A stretch of DNA of 64,000 nucleotides from Paramecium tetraurelia (GCF_000165425.1 NW_001799499.1:1-64000); one strand, 5' to 3'; shown: positions 36,119-50,600, counted from the first letter of the stretch. Notes: generated from the letters alone by a model not told the origin. Translations and numbers: made by a program.

Positions 36119-38014
36119 TCATTATTATTTCTATAAATAATTTTTCAACTTAATAATTTCTCTCTGTAACTCTAATCGTTTCCAACTGATATTTCTTCCT
36201 TATTCTTCAATTTGAGTAAACACTTCTAGAACCTTTTCATTTTTCAATCTTTTTACCAGTTCCCATTGTAATGTTTTCCTATTTTCATATATTAATTAGG
36301 CTTATTTTATAAGGATATCTCCCCAACATTCTTTAAATTTGTGATTCTTGATCAGAACATCATAAGGCACATTCCCCAATTTATTAGCTCTCTCTCTTAA
36401 GGACAATCCACTTATATCAATTTAATACTCTTCAAACATAAAATTAATAAAATGAGCATCCTGAACAAATTATTCAATTGTCGTTATTCTTACATCTACC
36501 CTAACACAACTTTGACCACATTTGAGTATTTCAAAGAAATAAGGATAAGGAACATTTTTATTAATCAAATATTCACCAAAAAATCTGATAAAATGCGAAA
36601 ATTTAAGCCTTTCAAATTTCAAAAGATCCGATAAACAATTATAACTTTCTGCAGGTTAAGCTACCTTATTAGGAGCCTCTAAAATCTTTCTTGCATATTT
36701 AGGAACTTTTGGTTTCTAGCGACTTTCTTAATTGCAAATTTCTCGAAAAGAAATGAGCTTTTAACCAATTTAAGAAATCTTCTCTAATTATAAATTTGGG
36801 ATTGAAGAACTGTTTGATTCTTCTTTCAAAATGTTTTCAATTTATGTTATTTATTGCTTGGCAGAAGGCTTTTTGATATGTTTTCTTATTTATCTTTCAT
36901 ATTTACTGAAATTCTAGTCCAATATTTCTAACTAAGCGATAATAATATCCTCTTCACTTAACATTTCATAATTCTAATAACTTGGCAATATAGTGTTATA
37001 ATAAAGAGTCTTCAATTCTGACCAATTCAAATTTTCATCCATTTGTCGGATGCAATATTGAAGCTTTTAATCCTTAATTTCATCCTATTTAGATAATTAT
37101 TTAATAAAAAATAATGGATATCTTAGTTCGACTCCCTTTTGACCGATGAAGCTATTTGAATCTGCATTCGAGAGTATAATCTTTCTGACAATCTCGGGTA
37201 GTCCAACTTTTTATTCATTGATTTAAGTTATTGAAATTATGACTAACTTCTTTATTATATATTATCTTAGTAATTCTATATTATTTGTTTTATTCAATAT
37301 TTCATTTGATAAATGATAGCAACCAAAAGAATTGATTTTTTCTGCAATATTTGTATAAATCTATTTAATTTATTTATTAATATGATCAGTATCGGAAGCA
37401 GTTTATATTATTTTGAAAGTTTCATAAATTTGATTAAAATCGTGTTGGTTTAAATGCTTAGGATTTAAGAATTGATCAACTTGAGGTTGTAGTAATTACA
37501 AGGATAATAATAATAGATATTGATCATTAATAGGCTGTGATTCGTCAATGTCTATTTTTTCTGAGTTTCTAGATTTATAATCGTCGTTTAGAGAGGCTAA
37601 AGTAATCAATTCCGATAGATGCAATAGATTATCATTCAATTTGAAATTTCCATTTTCCAATTTGATGCAACCTAAGATTTGAGGTATAACCCTCTTTTCT
37701 TCTAATAATTGCAAAAGGCCATAAATAACCCTTTATTATAATTGCTCTTAATTGTATTTGTATTGTTGTTAGTTAATTTAGATACTAGACAATAAGTAGA
37801 GCATATTATTCAAAGGATTAATTTTGAAATATGATAGAGTACCTTTATACAATTTCAAAGCCTTATTTTATTTAAAGAAATTGATTAAATCATCCATATC
37901 TACGATGAGATTTTGATTTATTTCTTAAACTCTATTCTTGGATATTGATTTTTGTAAGAGCTTTAGTTTCTTTAAGGTTTCTTTGGAAGGCCTTTTTTTG
38001 GCTTAACTTGGCAT
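36119..38014 (-). CDS. Unknown 631-aa basic helical protein
   Basis: Single exon of exactly 632 codons. The N-terminus is basic (MPSQAKKRPSKETLKKLKLL), the middle mixes short helices (DFNQIYETFKIIQTASDTDH), and the C-terminal third (SRQKPKVPKYARKILEAP, ELVKRLKNEKVLEVF) is again basic. No domain is recognised. The stop is 107 bp from the convergent coiled-coil gene. An intronless gene of this length is less common here but occurs elsewhere in this window (50601-52961). Confidence 0.65.
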
Positions 38015-38363
38015 TTTTCTATTTACAAAAATAATCTTATATCATTATTAATTATTAAGAATCACCTTAATTTAAATCATGGAAAAAAATATTATTGAAT
38101 GTAGAAATAAAAGCATTGATTTAATTTTACCTAATAAATTTTGGATCTTTTCAACATTTGGCAATATAAAGAAAATACGTTTAAACCTGTAAGGCTTAAT
38201 TATCAACTACTTTGAAGGAAATAACAAATTTTTAATAGTTCTTATTTTATGTATTATGAAAATAATAAGATTATTTTTATCGATAAATATCTTGATTATA
38301 TTAATATTTATTTAGATATATTAAGTATGATAAGATTATGGTTTGAAGGAAGAATTGTTTTAA

Positions 38364-39052
38364 ATGAGATTAACCAGCAATAAATTTACAAACTCAAATC
38401 TTGAATTAAGAGAGGACAGAACCAAAATAAACTAAATAAGGACAATTATTTACTATATTTAGGACAATAATTAAAAAAAAAGTAAATCTCTTTGTTATTA
38501 GACATTTAATATAGTGGATATTAAAATTATGAGGGAAAAATAATTTATATTTGAAAAGCAGAGTAAAAGATGAAATATTTGAGAATTTGATATAGATTTT
38601 AGAATTATTTTTAAAATTTATAACATAATCATAGGATTAGTTCTACTTTTGAATAAATACTGAGCTTAAATTCAGTAAATGACAAAATTTATCATCAAAG
38701 AGTGAAAATTTAGCTATTAGAAATGTAAAAGGAATATCAAAAATAAGAACATATTAAGTCTGAATAGAAGTGGATCGAAGGAATTCTAGATTTGAGACAG
38801 TCAAAAATGTAGGAATAAGAGAATGTAATAATAAACATAAGTAATGGTCTTAAAAGTATATTTGAGTTTTAACTATTTTAATTAGAATAAATTCTGAAAT
38901 TATATTCATTTAATTATCATATAGAATGTTTAATGATTTAAGATAGAATAATAGGAATTTTGAAAATTAGAGTGTTGCTAAGACCAGATCGGAGGAATAA
39001 TAGAAATAAAAAATAAAGATAGGTGCAATTTTAAAAAATTATGAGACTCTGA
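38364..39052 (+). CDS. Unknown 207-aa protein overlapping the DOP1 5' end
   Basis: Four exons; introns at 38482-38501, 38514-38533 and 38640-38664 (20, 20, 25 nt). Removing them gives 208 codons of clear coding character (VKDEIFENLIQILELFLKFI, QRVKIQLLEMQKEYQKQE, FEFQLFQLEQILKLYS). The middle exon is only 12 nt. The last 127 nt overlap, in another frame on the same strand, the first exon of the DOP1 gene. Either the two genes truly overlap, or an unrecognised junction fuses them or ends this one earlier. Function not recognised. Confidence 0.45.
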
Positions 39053-42000
39053 AGGAATGGTCAGATTTAGGATAGGTGAATTATCATCATTATCTATTTA
39101 GTGGCTATTGAAATTATAAGGCGTATTTCAAACATATTAAGGATCCTATATTCCAAAGAAAAAATTATTATGTAAGAGATTAGCATAATGCTTAAGTCCA
39201 ATATGGAACAAAGCAATTCATGAAAATGCTTTAGTCATTTATGATTTGATTCTGCAAATTCTATGCTCAAATACCGAATACGACTTGGTTTAGGATTTGC
39301 CTTTATTTTCTCTTGGCCTATTTCCCTTTTTTGGATTTGCCTCAATCTAATGTAAACCAAAGTTTTTGAACATACTTGAGAAATACTACTATCCATTGTA
39401 AAAGGACCTTTTACCATGCATGGGAGGATTAATAAGTTCAATAATTGTTGGGATGGAAGACACCAATGAGGAGATGATGAAAAAAGTAAGTGATTTTCAA
39501 TAAATTAGGTTATGAGTTCATTGGATTAGGCTGCTGAGAGTGTTGGAATAAAATAATTTTTTGGTTTGTTGTGGGTATCGATAATAAGATCAGGGAGATG
39601 CAGATTGGGTGCTTATAAGTATTTGATGAAGAGATGGTCTAAGCAATAATAGGTAGATATAGAAAATTGCATATTGTAAGAAGATGAGAAAATGCCAAAT
39701 AAAAAAGCCTTGGTGATTAATGCATTATTGGCTTCGCTGGAGGATGAATCCATTCTTGTGAAAAGGGCTGCCTTAGACTTTATGTGTCTATATTGTAAAA
39801 TTTCAGAAAATGTTTTTTAAGAATAAGAGAATTTGATATTAATTGAATAATGCTTATTGTTATTTATTAAATTAGATCATGCAGTAGTAAGGAGAATCAA
39901 TAATTGGTTCTTTGGTGAAGATGAGTTGAATGAAAACATGGAAATAGTCAAGTATATTCAAGTGGGGTTGCGAAGAATTTTAATAGAAGAATAAGGCGAT
40001 CCCTTGAAAATTTTATAAAATTGGTATATGCAACACCCAGAAACTGTCTCCATGACCTTATTTGATATAGGATACGACTTGGCAAGATTTATTTATAAGA
40101 AAACAATCTAATACTAAGAGATATAATCTGACAAACTGGGAGAATTGTAGAAAGCAAGTGAAAGACTTATTGAGAGTATTTCAAGTTAAAGTGAATTAAT
40201 TCTAAAATCAATATACGAACATTTGAAAAAATTTACAATAGCTCAAAAATAAGATCTCATCAAGGAATGTATTTAAATTATTGACTACTGTTTAAATACC
40301 TTGATGAAGTAGTAGTTCTCTGACTTAAGTAAAATTGATGACATTACACTTTTTCAATAGAGAACTTAATGTCTCTAAGAATTCTTTGTTTTAGCACTCA
40401 AGGAAATCATGAATCTAAAGATTGAAAGGTTATTTGAAATTTAAATACCATAATAATTGTTAGCATAGATTTTAGATTGCATTAACAAAATCAGACAAAG
40501 ACTAGAATTACTAGAAAATGAAAAAGATTTATCTTTGGCCTTGGGTAGTAATTATGGCAGAATCTCAAATTTGTAAAAACAACCCAATTACCAACTTATA
40601 GACTAAATGGATATTAGTATCATTTCTCAATATTGTGATTATTACGTAGAAATAACCAAATATTCTATTTAAAATGAATAAGAGGCTTTATTTCCACTTA
40701 CTTCCTAAATTCTACTCAGATCACAACTATTCTTAATGAAACATGCAGATGTACAACATTCAGCAATACCAAATTGGCTATTTTAATTATTTGATTCCTT
40801 AGAATAAGGAACCAATAAAATAAGTCTATGCTCAATAGAAATGATAATTGAATTACTAAAACAAGCATAAATACACTAAAATGTATTTCTGTTAACAGAA
40901 ATGATTACCAGAAGCAGCTATTATGATATTCAACCTTTTGAAAAAATGGAATCTTTATCTATGGATAATACTTAATATGAATACTCAAGTAATTAGAATG
41001 AAAGAAACTATATCAAATAGATGTTTGAAAAATTATGGCTGCTTCTAGACTAGAATTATCATGATTAATTAGCCGTAGAGTTCATACTATATATAGCCGA
41101 AAGGTTCTAACATATTTTTGTAGATGTAATTGAATAAGCGTTAAAGCAGGGAGATTAAAGGAGGTATTAGATATTCTGTAGAATAACAAATGTCTTCTAT
41201 AAGAAACATCCAAAACTCAACACAGGCGTTGGAATTCTATAAATGTTAAATTACTTAGAACATGAAAATCCTTTAATTAGGTATAATACTAAAACTTGGC
41301 TTAGTGAATCTGCACCTTTTTTCTTTAGGATAATTGATCCAATACTTCTAAGATTGGAGAGTATCTTAAAAGATATTTAAAAAAACAAAGATTTTTCTTT
41401 AGAATTGGCTGTAGACACCATTAAGAAGTTATAATAAATTTATGTGTCCAAAGAATGGTTTTAACCGTATATAGAAAAAACTAAACCCACCTTTTCTTAG
41501 GATGAACACTTAAATACATATTATAAATTAATTTGCTAAATCTTAATCTAATTTGTATTAGCCGATTTTAACAACAATGAATTTTCAAAAATCAATGCAA
41601 CAAGTGCAGAACTGTTGGAAAATGTGATAAATTTAACTCTTGATAATAAAAACAAAATTCAAGTATTACTTTTGTATTTTAATTAAATTTTGTAGAAATT
41701 TGAGTAAGTGATTTAAAAAAATGATTAATTGCTTTAATTATAATTACTCAATTTAATAAAAGTATTTTTATTAAATACATATGAATTAGAAAAAGAATTA
41801 TCTTAATAACATAGAAATGAACTAATTGATCTTTATGAATAACCATCATTTTTTAGCAATCTCATTATTGGGTTATAATCATCAAAAGTATTTTTCTTAA
41901 AATAAAGATACTTAAATACCATTGTTGTTGGAGTTTACTCCATAAGTTAATTGCTCCCCCCAAAAATAATTACCGAGAAAATATCAATTATCTTAAAATC

Positions 42001-44620
42001 TCTATTGTAGTTATTGGGATAGTGTGAATATAATTAAAATAAGATTGGAGCGAATATAGAGAAGCGATAAACTAATTTATCACTTATCAAATTAGTTAAT
42101 AATGAAATCAACAACAACTTTCAATAGTTAAATATCCAGTAATTAAATTCAGAATAGATTCACATAAAAACAGGGTTGTCAGGAGATGATTTTGAAGAAG
42201 TCATGTCTTTATCCAATTCCATTAGAGCTATCATTAGTTACTTTTTTTAATTTAAATATGATACAAAAGACATAGATTAAAGACCTAATGCTGCTGGTGT
42301 ATTAGTTGATTTATTTACTTTAAATGTATTTTTCAAAAAGACTGATAAAAACCATATTCTAAAATATCAATAAACACAACCATAATTTTAAAATTATTCA
42401 GATACATGTCAAATGCTTCTCAAACTATTTCCATAGATTCTGGAATCATATTTAGAATGTTGGAGATGTTCATTAAATTGGGAACATTTGTCAATTATGG
42501 GCTGTATTGTTTATGAATATGAGAAATTCGATCAATTTAACAAAGTATTGAAAGATGAATTATAAAGATCAGAATAAGAATTTACAGATGAAGTTTAAAT
42601 AAAATAGTCAATTCTACAATTGTTAAGACCTTGCTCAATACATTTTTCATCAAATTTAATTTCTTCTATTTTAGAGGTCTGGTAGAGTTAAATAAATGTA
42701 AATAAGAATCAATTAAAGATTAATCAGAATATGTGCAAATTAATTGAACTAGCAATAACGTTATAAATAGTACCAGATGAATTCATGACAGCATTTGTTC
42801 GTACTAGATAAGTGTAAACAATAATACAATATAATTAAGAAAACAAATATAAAAAAGGACCTTACTCTTTTAATTACGAATAAGCCAAATTTGAAAATGA
42901 TGTTCTATTCTTCTTATACACTTATTTCTCTTCAGTTTAATATCAAAATTTGAAGAATAAGGAATTAATTAAACTATGGAATGTATTCTTAAGTTTTTCC
43001 AAATGTCTTCTCTAATCTAGACATATAAATACTGTTTGTTATGTTTTGGAAATTATATATATGATGTCTTGGAAGTTTTCTCCAAAAGATGTTCTAGAGG
43101 AATTCAGGAAAGAACTGCACACTCAATTAAGGTAAAATTTAGTGATTTTGGCTGAAATGGCATCATTCTAGTAAAATTATTCAACCTAAGTATAAGAAAA
43201 TACAATTGATGTTTAAGCAGATCAAAAATTCTAATTGGTTGTTCCTTTTACTCCAACAATCTTTGAATTGTATGAGGATTATTAAGATAAAATTGCATAG
43301 GCCTAAGAATCATAAGCAAGTTATCAAATCTAATAATTTTTATTTGGTTCAATTAGTAAATAGCCTATAAATTTGACTGAGTCTATATTTTCAAAGCATT
43401 GTTCAATAATAGCTCTAAAGACTTTAAAAAGATTATCTTGGGTTACTTTAATAAATACATATGAAGTCTCTCGAAGTGAAAGAATTTTTGAAAATACTAA
43501 GGAATTTATGGTGCTCCTTTTCCCTTTGATAGAAAATAAAGAAAATTCAAACATAGTTGAAGCTGCATCAGAACTTCTTTGTACAATTTTAAAGCACAAT
43601 AAAGAAATTTTGCCTCAAATCTTTTTAAATAACATTTTAGATCTTTTTAATAGATAGGACTTTTTTAAATGCACAGGCAGATGTCTTAAGTTTTGGACAG
43701 AAATCATTGACATTATTTCAGATAAGAATGATATTCTAACTGATCAATTAGGAAATAATTCTAAGTTTTTCTAAGGGTTTGCAGGTCTATTTAAAAGTAA
43801 ATCAGCTGAAATGATGAAAAAGACTAAAGGATTTGAAAGGGTGTGTTTTATAATATATTCTGGAGGGGTTGATAAATACTAATCTAAATTAACTACTTTA
43901 TTGGATGCAATATTGTCTGTTATTAAAGATATTAACTCTTAAGATGCTGCAATTTCAATATTAATTATATTTTGCATAAGAATTTTAGTTTTAAGATTGA
44001 GTCAAAGTTCCTTGACTTAAGTTTTTAGATAGATATGGCCTTACTTAGTGAGTATGTTGATGTAAATTTTTGATAGAAAAGGAAAATAAGCAAATCCCTT
44101 TCTTTTAATATCTGGTTTAAAATTGATTGAACTATTCTCATTATTTTAATTAGAAGAGTTTTATTTCTATGAATGGATGTTTGTTTTTGATTGTATAAAT
44201 TACATTTATTATATATAGATTTTGGAATTACAATCAATCATAATCCCATTTAAGAGCAGTAATAATAAAAAGTGAAGATAGAATCACCATACAAATTTAT
44301 TCCTTATATGGCTTATTAATTTCCAAAATCATCAGAATATTCTGTTGATTATGAATGCAAATTATATTAGGAATAGCAATAATAAAATTTATACAAAAAA
44401 AAAAGATTAATAAAAATAAAAGACATTTAAGAAGTTGAGGTATAAATTAAATATCGATTTTTAGGAATTTGAGCCAAAATTAAGACAATAAGCATTAAAT
44501 TTGTGTTAACATTTGATAGATATTAATTAATAGAGAATGATAATCTCCCCTTAATCATTGGAATAAATTATTGAGGAGGAATTTATAAGTTTGGATGACA
44601 ATATAAGCAAAATACAATGA
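38926..44620 (+). CDS. DOP1: DOP1/Dopey homologue
   Basis: Five exons, 1864 aa; introns at 39076-39101, 39486-39508, 44193-44218 and 44440-44464 (26, 23, 26, 25 nt). One exon runs 4684 nt without a stop. The N-terminal Dopey domain is recognisable: NYETLKEWSDLG, LLCKRLAQCLSPIWNKAIHE, FPFFGFASIQCKPKFLNILE, YYYPLQKDLLPCMGGL, and RLGAYKYLMKRW. The middle is helical-repeat-like, and the C-terminal region (FIIYSGGVDKYQSKLTTLLD, ILVLRLSQSSLTQVFRQIWP) fits the conserved Dopey end. Length is in the family range. Dopey proteins work with MON2 and the flippase Neo1/ATP9A at Golgi/endosome membranes. The start ATG at 38926 is the only in-frame choice upstream of the domain. Confidence in the family is high. 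Confidence 0.85.
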
Positions 44621-44848
44621 CTTTAAAGTATTCTAATTATGTCTTAATTTTTAATAATGTTTTATATTTATATAAACAACAAGAAAAGCTTCAATTTTCA
44701 AATCTAAAATTGATAATAGAAAAGAAAAATATTTAAGAACTTCTGATGTTCTTAATTTATCTTGAATTCCTAATGATAATTAATTGTATAAAAGCTAAAT
44801 AAGAATCAACACTTTTTTCAATTATTTAAATTGATTTTACCATAGTTT

Positions 44849-45669
44849 ATGGATTTAATGCTAGACTAAGAGATTGCCTAGGTAGAGAAGGTAGAAGAAT
44901 AGATTTCTAGCTCTTCTGAATGTTCTTAAAACTCTGATTCTTCTTTTGATTTAGAAAATAATGGCAACAACAAATCACATCTAAAATAACTGGCAAGTGA
45001 CCAAAACGGAGATGATAAAAAAAGAAAAGGTAGAACGTTTTAATTAACCTTTAGGTAAGTTTGGCTTAAAATATGCCAAAATTTCGAACAGGTAGAGACA
45101 AGCATTGATCGAAAGAGTTACCTCTACTGGTTGTACTATTAAGAGTGCTGCTAAAGACTTGAGTATCAACTTCTCAACAGCCAAGGCAATTATGCAGATT
45201 TTTAGAAGAGAAGGTAGAGTAACAAAAAAAATAGTCAGAGAAATAAAATAGAAATCCAATAAGAATTTAGGATCAAATAACGAAGGTATTAATACTCATA
45301 TTAATTTTAGATAACATTTAGAAAAAATCTTTATTTGACACCTAAAATCAGAAGTTTGTAAAAGTTGAGGCAATTTAGGACAATAACGAGACAAATTTAT
45401 ATTAATAGGCAGAAGAGGCCAATAGACATTAAGCTTTAATTATTCAACAATTGAATACTTAAGTACTTTATTGATTATATTTTTAGAACCTATATTTACA
45501 AAGCAGAATTAATCAATTATAACAAGATAAATTATAATTAAACTCAAAGTATGAATTAATGGTAATGCAATATCATTAATTATAATAAATGGTAAACTTA
45601 TTATATTAACAATAGGCTCAACAATTCCTTTAGCCTTGCATGTTCTAATTTCCTACATTTGCTCAGTGA
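44849..45669 (+). CDS. Helix-turn-helix DNA-binding protein (ciliate-type homeodomain-like)
   Basis: Four exons, 248 aa; introns at 45030-45054, 45286-45310 and 45463-45486 (25, 25, 24 nt). After an acidic Ser-rich N-terminus, residues 60-120 hold an HTH: KYAKISNRQRQALIERV, STGCTIKSAAKDLSINFSTA, KAIMQIFRREGRVTKK. The IKSAAKDLxINxSTAK helix-turn-helix with the trailing basic arm resembles paired/transposase-type HTH domains used as transcription factors. The C-terminal half is Gln-rich coiled coil ending in LQPCMFQFPTFAQ. A regulatory role is inferred only from the domain. Confidence 0.72.
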
Positions 45670-45953
45670 ATCTTTAACCTTATTCAATATCTATTATTAT
45701 AAATAAATTTTAATAATATGTAATTAAAAACAAAAATCAAATCCTATTTTAAAATAATATAAAAAATTTCTAATCTATATATATATAAATCTATGTAGAT
45801 AAAAAAACAAAATTTTTTTAAAAAATTTCCTTTTTAAGCTTAAAGCCTATTTTCAATATTATTAATAGATCAAATTTATAAATTAAAGGAAAAATAATGT
45901 GTATTATTAAACGACTTAATTATGTCTATCATTTAAACAATTTAAATTATTTT

Positions 45954-47106
<1,153 letters not shown>

Positions 47107-47362
47107 ATAATCTATCTTTTTTTATAATTTTGAATATAACTATTATTTCTATATCATAATGCATTTATTTAAATTTTTATTTGCGAATAACAAATTGAAA
47201 TCTTTTGAAAATAAAATAATTTTCTTCTGATGTATTTCCTCTTAAGGATTACTATTTTTAAACCGTTTAAAAGCAACTCAAATAACCATTCATGAAAATC
47301 TATAAAAAAATATATTAATTGATAAATATATTGATTAATTTTATAATTAATTAATTAATTAT

Positions 47363-47971
47363 ATGATAACAATAATATCAAAAGACGGTTTGAAAATCAG
47401 CATTTCCAATTAGATTATTGAGCTTGCAAAAGGATTAGAACCTTATTAAGTGGATAAAGATATTATTTTTTAAGAAATAGTGACCGGAGACTTTTTATAA
47501 ACATTTAAATTGTTTTACGAAGAATTCTAATTTGATGTTGAAAAAATGAAATTCCCAAAACCAATACAATCTAAAGAATATGAAAAAGCATTTGGTAAGG
47601 TATTGTCAGAGCATATTAAACCATTTATGGATATCGCAATAAGAGAAAAAAATATTGATATTTTTATTTAATTCATTCAAGGGGCTCACTTATTTTAGGC
47701 AAAGCATTTTATAGAATTTATTAATTGCTGTCTTGCAATGGTCATTTAATTTAAGGGACAATCAGAATATGATATTAAATAATTTTAGAAGGACTGGAAT
47801 CTTTCCGATCAACAACAAGAATCCCAATTTAATTAGTAAATTTTTGTATTATTTAGACTATTTTTTTCGAAATTATAAAACAAATATATTTAAGTGTTAT
47901 CAGCCAAAGATGGAGAATAGCAAGTATAACAAATACCTATGGAAGAAGACCTATTTGGAGAGGAATGGTGA
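47363..47971 (+). CDS. Divergent SKP1-like protein
   Basis: Single exon, 202 aa. The N-terminus ITIISKDGLKISISNQIIEL has the POZ/SKP1 beta-strand start (SxDGxxF). The C-terminal helices IQFIQGAHLFQAKHFIEFIN, CCLAMVIQFKGQSEYDIKQF and NLSDQQQES follow the SKP1 dimerisation/F-box-binding order (AAxYLxIKxLLDL, IKGKTxEEIRK, NDFTPEEE), but with low identity. SKP1 links F-box proteins to cullin 1. It could be a specialised paralogue that no longer joins an SCF ligase. Moderate confidence. Confidence 0.6.
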
Positions 47972-48164
47972 TTTTTATATTTGCAGTAAAGATAATAAGT
48001 AAATAAAATATAAATTACATTTATTCTTGTTCTTCTACTTTGATTCTCATATACCATGAATAATAGTATTCTGTTACATAATTTTGATTGGATTTTCTCA
48101 ATAACATAGAAATAAATTAATCATTTTGATCTATATTATTATATAATTTATTTAATATATTAAA

Positions 48165-48453
48165 ATGGCAATGAGTCATGGTTCATCGATATTGGTTGGA
48201 TCCATAATCTACATGGTCTTAGGAGTAGCTGCATGTTTTGGATTCAATACTTATGTCACTAAAAAAACCAAGAATCCTCATGACGTTCCCGAAAACAGAA
48301 CGTAATAATCTATTTCAATATAGAATAACCCTTGTAAGTGTGACGATTGCTACATTTTGTGCTTGGTTAATGTGGGTTGTTGCTTATATGGCATAAATGA
48401 ATCCAATAATTACACCAGAATGGGAAAACCATTAACCTAAATCAGATAGTTGA
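48165..48453 (+). CDS. V-type H+-ATPase subunit e
   Basis: Two exons, 88 aa, intron at 48302-48323 (22 nt). Two transmembrane helices (ILVGSIIYMVLGVAACFGF and VSVTIATFCAWLMWVVAYMA) are separated by a short loop, and QMNPIITPEW follows the second. This matches the family signature (WL-x-W-x-x-x-Y-x-x-Q-x-NP). Subunit e is a small membrane part of the V0 sector needed for proton pumping in acidic organelles, such as the contractile vacuole and food vacuoles of ciliates. Size is as expected. Confidence 0.8.
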
Positions 48454-48574
48454 GTATTGTATTCATATTTCATTAAAAAATATATTAGATTTGTGATATT
48501 TAATTCATTTATATCCCCTTAATATAACTGTACCATATAATAATCTAAATGCCCTTTAAATTATGGTATTCTGA

Positions 48575-48932
48575 ATGAATATGTCATAAATATATTTTTT
48601 TGCATCTGATGATATTCCTTGCTATTATTTTCGAGAATAGTCTGTAAAACTATATGGCATTCATGAATTCTGTGTATTGCATGTTTTTCAAGAAAAATAA
48701 GCAGCAAGAAAACCGAAAAATTAGGATGCTTCCAAAATTTGAGAATGTTTTTTAATAAATTTTAGAAGGTTTCTCCATTTCTTAACTAAATTAGTGAAAT
48801 TAACAACTAAAAAGTTGTTTTAAAGTTCGAATTTCTTTTTCCAACAATCAAACAGCTGTATAATTTTAAAATGTTCACCAGATTACTTTATCTCAAATAT
48901 TTATATCAAAGAAAATTATTTCTGCATTTTGA
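48575..48932 (+). CDS. Possible small gene, 105 aa, unknown
   Basis: Three exons are proposed, with introns at 48674-48692 (19 nt) and 48794-48814 (21 nt), total 106 codons. The text reads as protein (NKQQENRKIRMLPKFENVFQ, QILEGFSISQLN, VHQITLSQIFISKKI), with glutamine TAA/TAG codons. A start at the internal ATG of about 48657, without the first intron, is equally possible. No domain. It might also be a decaying gene, since both introns are at the short end of the range. Confidence 0.35.
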
Positions 48933-49810
48933 TATTTAAATATTTGTAAAATCTATATATTAATTATAATTAAAGATTTCTTCTTTGAAAAAAGTACGTA
49001 AATTCCTTATCTTATCATATTTTGAATCTTCTATATTAACAGTAAATAATATGGTCTTTAATTTTATCAAGCTAATGATTATATTCTATTTTAGATATAT
49101 ATTTTCTACTATAATTATCTTTATGTTACAATCACTTTAGTAATTTCAGAAAATGTTTGCGTTTTTAGAAATATAAATTTTCTGGGAAGCTAATACATTA
49201 ACATGATAAATACGGACTAAAATTAAATGTTTATAAATTTAATTATCTACTCATAAATTTTACAATTTTAATTAATACAAGCTTTAGTTTATTGTCTCTA
49301 ATTTATTTAGAATTTTAAATACTTTATCCAGAAAATTAAAATTACAGTCATTTCTAAATTTTGCATTTTGATTAAATTAATTTATGACTCTAATACTATC
49401 ATATTTTAAAATAATAGAATTAGTGCTATTTTATATTCGCTTTTAATTTTATTTTGTAATTTTTATTGAATAGCACATGGAAAGTTTCTTTCTTCTTTCC
49501 TTAAAGAAATTATAAATTTAAGTAATACCTAATATACTTTAAATTTATTTGTAAATGATTCACAATTTATGATCATACTCATACTCACAAGTTAAAAATT
49601 TAAATTTTATTCACAGAAGAAAGCTAAAGGGAGGCTTTAGAGTAATGCAAAATCTCTATATGAATGTTATGAAACTATAATGAATTAGATTTAATTAAGG
49701 ATTCTCTAGGAAATTTTTTAATAACAGTAGTATTAATACACATTAAAAACAAATAAAGAGTCAGTTATTTTAGAGTAAATGTGTATACTAAATACATAAA
49801 TCAAAAATGC
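48933..49810. other. About 880 bp without a supported gene
   Basis: Very AT-rich, with short open frames on both strands. A stretch near 49615-49680 (RRKLKGGFRVMQNLYMNVMK on the plus strand) looks faintly coding but has no start or conserved motif. No RNA gene or repeat seen. Confidence 0.35.
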
Positions 49811-50233
49811 TCATTCACTCTGAATTTCATCCTCAGAATGTATTTTATTTTGTGAAAAATATTATCTCATAATTTATTTACTTCTCATTAAAGGTTTTTC
49901 TATTTTCGGCATTTTTTTATTTTTATGATTCTTTCTAAGGCGCGGATTAAAAGGGTTAAATTTTTAATGATGAGATCTTCATAATGAAAATAAATACCTG
50001 CATTAACTTGGAGATCTTGTACCAATAATTTAACTCATCCTTTTAAATAAGGGCTATCCTTTTCTTTAAGAATCACCTGAGCCTTTGACTCTAAGTAAAA
50101 ATTAAACATATTATTGATGCTCTTCTTCACTCCAATGTCCTTATTTGATATGTGTGCTATTGCTAAGATCTTGCTATTTCGAATGATTGAGATTTAACTC
50201 AAGATAATCTGGGTTTAATGATTCAGATTTCAT
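49811..50233 (-). CDS. SHAQKYF-type Myb-like DNA-binding protein, small
   Basis: Two exons, 133 aa, intron at 49977-49997 (21 nt). A single Myb/SANT repeat is visible: KQGHWSEEEHQQYVQFLLRV (normally GxWTxEEHxxFL), then KRMSQIIGTRSPSQCRSHHQ followed by KF. This matches the TRTxxQxRSHAQKYF end of plant and protist one-repeat Myb factors; here the motif reads SHHQKF. The intron splits that motif, and splicing restores it, which supports the model. The C-terminus is basic. Probably a nuclear DNA-binding protein; the targets are unknown. Confidence 0.75.
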
Positions 50234-50600
50234 AATTTTTGTGATTTTGAATCTTAAAATAAATAATATACAGAACCTAATCATAGAAAAGGACTTTAAA
50301 TATAACTTTTTATACTGTTGTTCGCCATAGAACAATTTCTTATTTTACTGAACAAAATGATCTATAAATAGAAAGATCATATTGATAAATTACGAAGATA
50401 GAAAACCTATTTAAATAAGTCAAATTTTCTTTTGAAGGTAAAAAACAATGTAATAATTATTTCAATTCAAATTTCCATTATTATATGATGATTAGAAAGC
50501 TAATTAATACATATCTTGACCTAAAACATAAATGAGTTGATACTAAATTTTTATTGGATTATTCCATATATAAATTAAAGTCATAAACTATAAATTAAAA

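Noticed and set aside
43330..43599. 89-codon minus-strand frame
   Set aside because: Antisense to a conserved part of the DOP1 exon.
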